A DNA stretch of 64,000 nt from Leifsonia sp. Root227. Lineage in GTDB: Bacteria > Actinomycetota > Actinomycetes > Actinomycetales > Microbacteriaceae. Location: the NCBI RefSeq assembly GCF_001428745.1, contig NZ_LMIO01000003.1, positions 558,001-622,000 on the forward strand. The letters run 5' to 3'. This document shows positions 60,192-64,000 of this stretch, piece after piece; position 1 is the first letter of the stretch, and the number at the start of each line of letters is the position of its first letter. The notes below the pieces were generated by a model, which had not been told where the DNA came from, did not search any database, and saw only the letters and a list, made by a program, of their open reading frames with translations. The position numbers were made by a program, and so were the translations under genes.

Positions 60192-60767
60192 GTGGGCGGC
60201 GACACCATCACCCAGCCCAAGCCGCTGCGCGCCGACGCGCAGCGCAACTACGACAAGATCGTCAGCGTCGCCTGCGAAGCGTTCGCCGAGCACGGCGTCC
60301 AGACCTCGCTCGACGACATCGCCAAGAAGGCCGGCGTCGGGGCGGGGACGCTGTACCGGCACTTCCCGAGCAGGGAGTGCCTGCTCGCCGCCGCGCTCGT
60401 CGAGAGCAGGCAGGGGCTCGACGCGAAGGCCGCGGAGCTTCTGGCCAGGCCTGATGCGGGTGAGGCGCTGAACGAGTGGCTGATCGAGCTCGCCAGGCAC
60501 CTCTCCAGCTTCGACGGGCTGCCCGACTCGGTGGCAGAGGCAGTCTGCGATCCGGAATCGCCACTGACGGCGCCGTGCAGCTCGATGAAGAGGTCGACGG
60601 CGCTGCTGCTGAAGCGTGCTCAGGATGCCGGGGAGGTGCGCGACGACGTCAACGCCGACGATCTGTTCGTGTTCGCCAGCTCGCTCGCCTGGGCGGCCAA
60701 CAAGAGCGGGTACACCCGCGACGATCTGCGCCGGGTGCTGAACCTCTTCATCGCCGGGCTGCGCTGA
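60192..60767 (+). CDS. TetR family transcriptional regulator
   Basis: A 191-residue repressor. The helix-turn-helix is VSVACEAFAEHGVQTSLDDI with KKAGVGAGTLYRHFPSRECL at about 20-60. The C-terminal part has a tetracyclin-repressor-like ligand domain. GTG start behind GGGAG. Divergent from the adjacent MFS pump and very likely its repressor, acting at the two GGAGA palindromes. Confidence 0.92.
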   Translation: MGGDTITQPKPLRADAQRNYDKIVSVACEAFAEHGVQTSLDDIAKKAGVGAGTLYRHFPSRECLLAAALVESRQGLDAKAAELLARPDAGEALNEWLIELARHLSSFDGLPDSVAEAVCDPESPLTAPCSSMKRSTALLLKRAQDAGEVRDDVNADDLFVFASSLAWAANKSGYTRDDLRRVLNLFIAGLR

Positions 60768-60809
60768 CGCGTCGCCGGGGCTGCGCCGCCGCGCGGCGCT
60801 ACCGCAGGA

Positions 60810-60917
60810 TCAGCGGTTGCGGTACGGCGACTTCGCCATCTGCACGAGGGCGGCCAGCGACAGGCCTCCGCCGACGATGACGACGAGCCAAATGAATCCG
60901 ATGAGCAAACCAGCCAT
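60810..60917 (-). CDS. 35-residue membrane protein
   Basis: A short gene: ATG at 60917, one hydrophobic helix (GLLIGFIWLVVIVGGGLSLA, about residues 3-22) and a basic tail MAKSPYRNR. No family recognised. The helix-plus-basic-tail design and clean spacing from both neighbours suggest a real small protein, but no strong ribosome-binding site is visible. Confidence 0.55.
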   Translation of the reverse strand: MAGLLIGFIWLVVIVGGGLSLAALVQMAKSPYRNR

Positions 60918-60977
60918 GCGATTACGGTACACCGTCGAACGCTGGCGGTCGCACCGCGGCTGGCGGATACTGAGGCC

Positions 60978-61346
60978 ATGATGCGCATCGGTTCGATCGT
61001 GTGGGGTGTGCGGGACGTGCCGCGCGCCATCGAGTTCTGGACGGCGGTGCTCGACTACCGCCCGCTGCGGGAGCCGGACGTCGACTGGGCGATCCTCGTC
61101 CCGAAGGAGGGGCGCGGGCCGCAGCTCGCCATCAAAGAAGTGACCAGTCCGTCCGCCCACCACCAGCGGCACCACCTCGACCTGTACGCCTTCGACCAGG
61201 ATGCGGAGGTCGAGCGCCTGCTCGTGCTCGGCGCATCCACGGTCGACTGGGACTACGAGGACGGAGCCGACTACGTCGTGCTCTCCGACCCGGACGGCAA
61301 CCGGTTCTGCGTGGTCGCCGCCGGCGACGCGGCGAGAAGCCAGTAA
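60978..61346 (+). CDS. VOC family (glyoxalase/bleomycin resistance-like) protein
   Basis: A 122-residue single VOC module of two beta-alpha-beta-beta-beta units. The first strand is RIGSIVWGVRDVPRAIEFW. Metal-ligand candidates are the histidines in HHQRHHLDLYA and the glutamate near EDGADYVVLSDPDGNRFCV. Function unknown; many act on small electrophiles or bind drugs. GATACT six bases before the first ATG suggests a leaderless message; a second ATG follows immediately. Confidence 0.85.
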   Translation: MMRIGSIVWGVRDVPRAIEFWTAVLDYRPLREPDVDWAILVPKEGRGPQLAIKEVTSPSAHHQRHHLDLYAFDQDAEVERLLVLGASTVDWDYEDGADYVVLSDPDGNRFCVVAAGDAARSQ

Positions 61347-61382
61347 CTGCCGGCGACACGCCGCGCGCCGACGCAGGTACTG
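61341..61382. repeat. Stem-loop with GCGACACGCCG loop
   Basis: CAGTAACTGC (61341-61350) and GCAGGTACTG (61373-61382) are inverted repeats with one mismatch. The 22-base loop contains GCGACACGCCG (61353-61363), the motif shared with the other repeat elements. The left arm overlaps the end of the VOC gene. Confidence 0.65.
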
Positions 61383-61479
61383 GTGTCTCGTCGCTGTGAG
61401 GACTTTCAGCGGGCGGAAAGGACGCACTCACCTGGCGGTTGCACACTGGATGCAGACGCCGAACTGGTGTGGTGTCTCC

Positions 61480-61525
61480 GACCCGGTCGTGACCTCGATT
61501 CCCCCGAAACCGTCACGGCCGGGTC
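61480..61525 (+). terminator. Long hairpin upstream of the YchJ-like gene
   Basis: GACCCGGTCGTGAC (61480-61493) pairs with GTCACGGCCGGGTC (61512-61525), one G-T pair in 14, with a smaller TTC/GAA pairing inside the 18-base loop. It could terminate the VOC transcript or be an attenuator. The T tract is weak. Confidence 0.5.
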
Positions 61526-61551
61526 CTTCTGTGTGCGGGCCGGAGCGCCGG

Positions 61552-61557
61552 TAGGCT
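61552..61557 (+). promoter_or_regulatory. -10 element TAGGCT of the YchJ-like gene, leaderless type
   Basis: TAGGCT ends six bases before the GTG at 61564. No ribosome-binding site is present. Confidence 0.5.
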
Positions 61558-61563
61558 CGTCCG

Positions 61564-61938
61564 GTGTCCTCCTCCCGGTGCCCCTGCCTGAGCGGCCTGC
61601 CGTACGACGAGTGCTGCGGCCCGCTCCACCGCGCCGAGCAGCACGCCCCGACCGCTGAACGCCTGATGCGGTCGCGCTTCTCCGCGTTCGCACTCGGCGA
61701 CGCGGCGTACCTGCTGCGCAGCTGGCACGCGTCGACGCGTCCGGAGACGCTGGAACTCGACGCGGGGCTTCGCTGGTACCGGCTCGACATCGAGCGCACC
61801 GAGCGCGGCGGCCCGTTCGACCTGGAGGGCGTGGTCGAGTTCTCCGCCTATTACAAAGGGGATGAGCGAGGGGTGCAGCACGAGGCGTCCCGGTTCGTGC
61901 GCGACGGCGCCGACTGGTTCTACCTGGATGCGGTCTAG
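61564..61938 (+). CDS. YchJ family protein with SEC-C-like motif
   Basis: A 124-residue protein. The N-terminal SEC-C-type zinc motif is CPCLSGLPYDECCGPLH (C6, C8, C17, C18 and H22). It is followed by the UPF0225/YchJ region with LMRSRFSAFALGDAAYLLRSWH and a domain resembling NTF2-like folds. Function unknown; SEC-C motifs bind zinc and often contact ribosomes or SecB. GTG start with a leaderless-type promoter. Confidence 0.87.
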   Translation: MSSSRCPCLSGLPYDECCGPLHRAEQHAPTAERLMRSRFSAFALGDAAYLLRSWHASTRPETLELDAGLRWYRLDIERTERGGPFDLEGVVEFSAYYKGDERGVQHEASRFVRDGADWFYLDAV

Positions 61939-64000
61939 CGCTCCGGCTCCACGTACTTCTCCCACAGCCACACGCACACGCTGAGTGCGGCGAACGCGAA
62001 CACGGCGATCGCGACGACCAGCGTTCCCTGCCCGGTCTCGACCAATGACGCGACAGGAAGGAGCAGCGCGAACAGCAGCGTGTAGATCACGAGCCCGAGG
62101 CCGAGCCAGATTCCGCGGGACCACTGGAAGACGGCGCGCCCTGCGAGGCCGCCGATGGGCAGCAGGGCGATGGCCGCCGAGCCGAGGCCGAGCAGGGAGA
62201 CGGCGTTGGCGAGCTCGCGGAGGAACGCTGAGACGACGCCGGTCGGCTGGGGAAGCGCGCCGACCGTCAGCCAGGCGACCACGCCGAGCAGGGCGACGGC
62301 CGCGACCTGTACGGCGGCGACGCGTCCGCGGGCGACCCGACCGGCTGCGCCGGCGAACGCCACACCGAGGATCAGCCCGAAGAGGAGGGCGGGCTGGAGC
62401 CCGAGCAGGCGGGATGCGATGGCGGCGACGCCGACGACCACGAGCATCCACGGGCGGAACGTCAGCGTGACGCGACCGCCGCCGAAGTGCGGGGAGACCC
62501 AGCGGGCGACGGCGACCCAGACCGCGTTCACCGCGGCCAGCGCGACAGCGAGGGCGAGGATCACCCGCAGATAGGCTCCCGCATCGTCGACGGGGCTGGA
62601 CAGCGTCACCAGTGCCGCCGCTGCGACGAACGCGGTCGGGATCAACCAGGGGCTGCGCGGGGCCGCCGTCTCGTTCTCTCCTGCGACCAGGGCGCCAGCC
62701 GCGCCTGCGCCGGTCGCGCCGGTTCCGGATGCGCCGCGTGTTCCGGATGCGCCGCCCGCCGCGCCGCCGCCTCGCGCCCCCGACCCGCCGGCGCCCGCGT
62801 ACAGCGCGTCCGCATCCCGCAGCTCTGCCCGGCTGCGGTTGCGTCCGAAGATGCTCGCTCTGCTCCGCTTCTCCCGTCCGTCGCGTTCCCGCGCCACCGT
62901 GACGGCGAGCAGCCGGGCCGGCAGGGCGAGCAGGAGAAGCGCGGCGGCCGCGAGCAGTAGGGAGCGCAGCCAGCCGGGGAACGCCTCGACCGAGACGACC
63001 GGCGCGGTCGCGCTCGTGAACGGCGTGTCCAGCCAGTCGGGCGTGCCGCCAGGCGATCCGTTGCCGTTGTACGGGTCGAACGGTGTCGGGCTGGGGGTCG
63101 TCCCTGGCGGAACGACGGGTGCGGCCGGGCTTGGAGTGCTGTGCGGCGACGGCGTCGCGGACGGCGACTCCGGCGAGGTCGACGGGGAGGGGGCAGCGGT
63201 GAGGACGGTGATCGCGACGGCGTTCGACCCGCCGCTGACGTTGCCGGCCGCATCCCGTTGCAGGGCGGAGACCGTGAAGCGTCCTGCGCCGAGCCTTCCG
63301 CTGCAGGTCCAGGACGTGCCGTGGACGACGGCGGAGCAGACGACCGTGCTTCCGTTGTCGTCGCTGCCGTAGACCGTGACCTTGGCGCCGTTCTCGCCTG
63401 CGCCGGAGAAGGCGAGCGGCGCCCCGACCGGCGCCTCGGTGCCCGGGGCAGGCGACCCGATGGTCGGTGCGGCGGGCGGCGTGGTGTCGACCGTGATCGC
63501 CACGGGGGCGCTCGTGCCGGAGGACTGGCTGGAGAACGGGGCGCGCTGCGTTGCGGTGATCCTGTGCGTGCCGCTCGGCAGCGGTTTGCTCAGGACGCAG
63601 CCCCAGGTTCCTGCGGAGTCGGCGGGGAACGAGCAGCTGGAGCCGTTCTCGGCGCGCACCGTCACGGTCGCCCCCGGATACGCCGTGCCGTGCACGCCGC
63701 CCCCGGAGACGAGGGTGCCGCTCTGGGAGGCGATGACCGGCGGCGAGAGCACATCCACCCTGCTGGATGCGCTGAGGCCGCTGTCCCGCGACTCGGCGCG
63801 CACGGTGACGCCAGGACCGTCCGGAGGCGTGGAGATGGAGCAGGTCCAGTCGCCCTGCGCATTGACGGGGGCGTCGCAGCGGGCGCCGGCGGTGCTGGCT
63901 GCGCCGGCGGAGACGTGGATGACGTCGCCGGCCGTCCCGGAGCCGGAGACGGCGAGCGGGAACCTGGTGACGAGACCGGAGGGGAGCTGGTCGATCGTCG
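61935..64000 (-). CDS. Surface protein with Ig-like repeats and a polytopic membrane domain, 5' end outside the window
   Basis: At least 688 codons visible; the frame stays open to the right edge, so the N-terminus is missing. The visible part has bacterial Ig-like repeats (conserved TWGCVLS, DWTCSIS and SWTCSGR segments with paired cysteines), a Ser/Pro/Thr linker, one hydrophobic segment, a charged 80-residue stretch with Gly/Ala-rich repeats, and about eight more hydrophobic segments ending in KYVEPER. A membrane-anchored adhesin or envelope protein is likely; the function is not recognised. Its stop overlaps the YchJ-like stop region on the opposite strand. Confidence 0.8.
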   Translation of the reverse strand, partial: TIDQLPSGLVTRFPLAVSGSGTAGDVIHVSAGAASTAGARCDAPVNAQGDWTCSISTPPDGPGVTVRAESRDSGLSASSRVDVLSPPVIASQSGTLVSGGGVHGTAYPGATVTVRAENGSSCSFPADSAGTWGCVLSKPLPSGTHRITATQRAPFSSQSSGTSAPVAITVDTTPPAAPTIGSPAPGTEAPVGAPLAFSGAGENGAKVTVYGSDDNGSTVVCSAVVHGTSWTCSGRLGAGRFTVSALQRDAAGNVSGGSNAVAITVLTAAPSPSTSPESPSATPSPHSTPSPAAPVVPPGTTPSPTPFDPYNGNGSPGGTPDWLDTPFTSATAPVVSVEAFPGWLRSLLLAAAALLLLALPARLLAVTVARERDGREKRSRASIFGRNRSRAELRDADALYAGAGGSGARGGGAAGGASGTRGASGTGATGAGAAGALVAGENETAAPRSPWLIPTAFVAAAALVTLSSPVDDAGAYLRVILALAVALAAVNAVWVAVARWVSPHFGGGRVTLTFRPWMLVVVGVAAIASRLLGLQPALLFGLILGVAFAGAAGRVARGRVAAVQVAAVALLGVVAWLTVGALPQPTGVVSAFLRELANAVSLLGLGSAAIALLPIGGLAGRAVFQWSRGIWLGLGLVIYTLLFALLLPVASLVETGQGTLVVAIAVFAFAALSVCVWLWEKYVEPER

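Noticed and set aside
61396-61554. A 52-codon GTG ORF before the YchJ-like gene
   Set aside because: It contains the long hairpin, has no ribosome-binding site, and its Pro/Arg-rich product resembles no family.

Overview
The window is a high-GC stretch of an actinobacterial chromosome. Gene order (metG-tatD-rsmA-ispE; glmU-prs; rplY-pth-mfd-mazG; eno-ftsB-DUF501), many GTG starts and many apparently leaderless genes fit Microbacteriaceae, perhaps Leifsonia. The genus is inferred from gene content and order; no search was run. There are no phage, IS or CRISPR genes. Most of the window is vertically conserved core genome with small accessory inserts.

Layout. 1-9.4 kb: a methyltransferase, a CoA-binding protein with O-acetylhomoserine sulfhydrylase (metY), a guanidine exporter behind what looks like a guanidine-III riboswitch, a YeiH-type transporter, a secreted CWB2 protein, a sedolisin protease and a protein O-mannosyltransferase. 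9.4-15.5 kb: rsmI, metG-tatD-rsmA (overlapping), ispE and uppP, covering rRNA modification, translation, isoprenoid precursor and undecaprenyl phosphate supply. 15.7-25.3 kb: a large LuxR-type ATPase regulator, an ABC-F protein, an AidB-like acyl-CoA dehydrogenase, a teichoic-acid-type polymerase fused to a glycosyltransferase, and a MarR regulator. 25.4-36.7 kb: tRNA-Gln, glmU-prs, gnd, a lipoprotein, rplY-pth, an alpha/beta hydrolase and mfd. 36.7-42.9 kb: nhaA, mazG and a complete iron-siderophore ABC operon behind a DtxR/IdeR box. 43.2-53.5 kb: epoxide hydrolase, hisS, an MFS pump with divergent TetR, eno, ftsB-like, DUF501, a membrane-anchored subtilase and NDH-2. 53.6-64 kb: yigZ with MarR, two more MFS pumps with divergent regulators, small enzymes, tRNA-Leu(UAA), YchJ, and a large Ig-like/membrane protein running off the right edge.

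The least explained content is intergenic. A 16-bp palindrome recurs six times at a period near 40 bp between hisS and an MFS gene, and three more times at the same period at 56.2 kb. A separate 62-bp element with inverted ends occurs twice, in opposite orientations. A third stem-loop lies at 61.35 kb. These structures share an 11-base loop motif, GCGACACGCCG, exact at four loci and shortened at two. They look like one dispersed family with interchangeable stems and a conserved loop. This is the best candidate here for something undescribed.

Regulation is unusually readable. A -10-like hexamer sits 6-7 bases before the start codon of about a dozen genes (leaderless mRNAs). All three efflux pumps have palindromic operators between pump and regulator. 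The rplY leader carries three consecutive hairpins.
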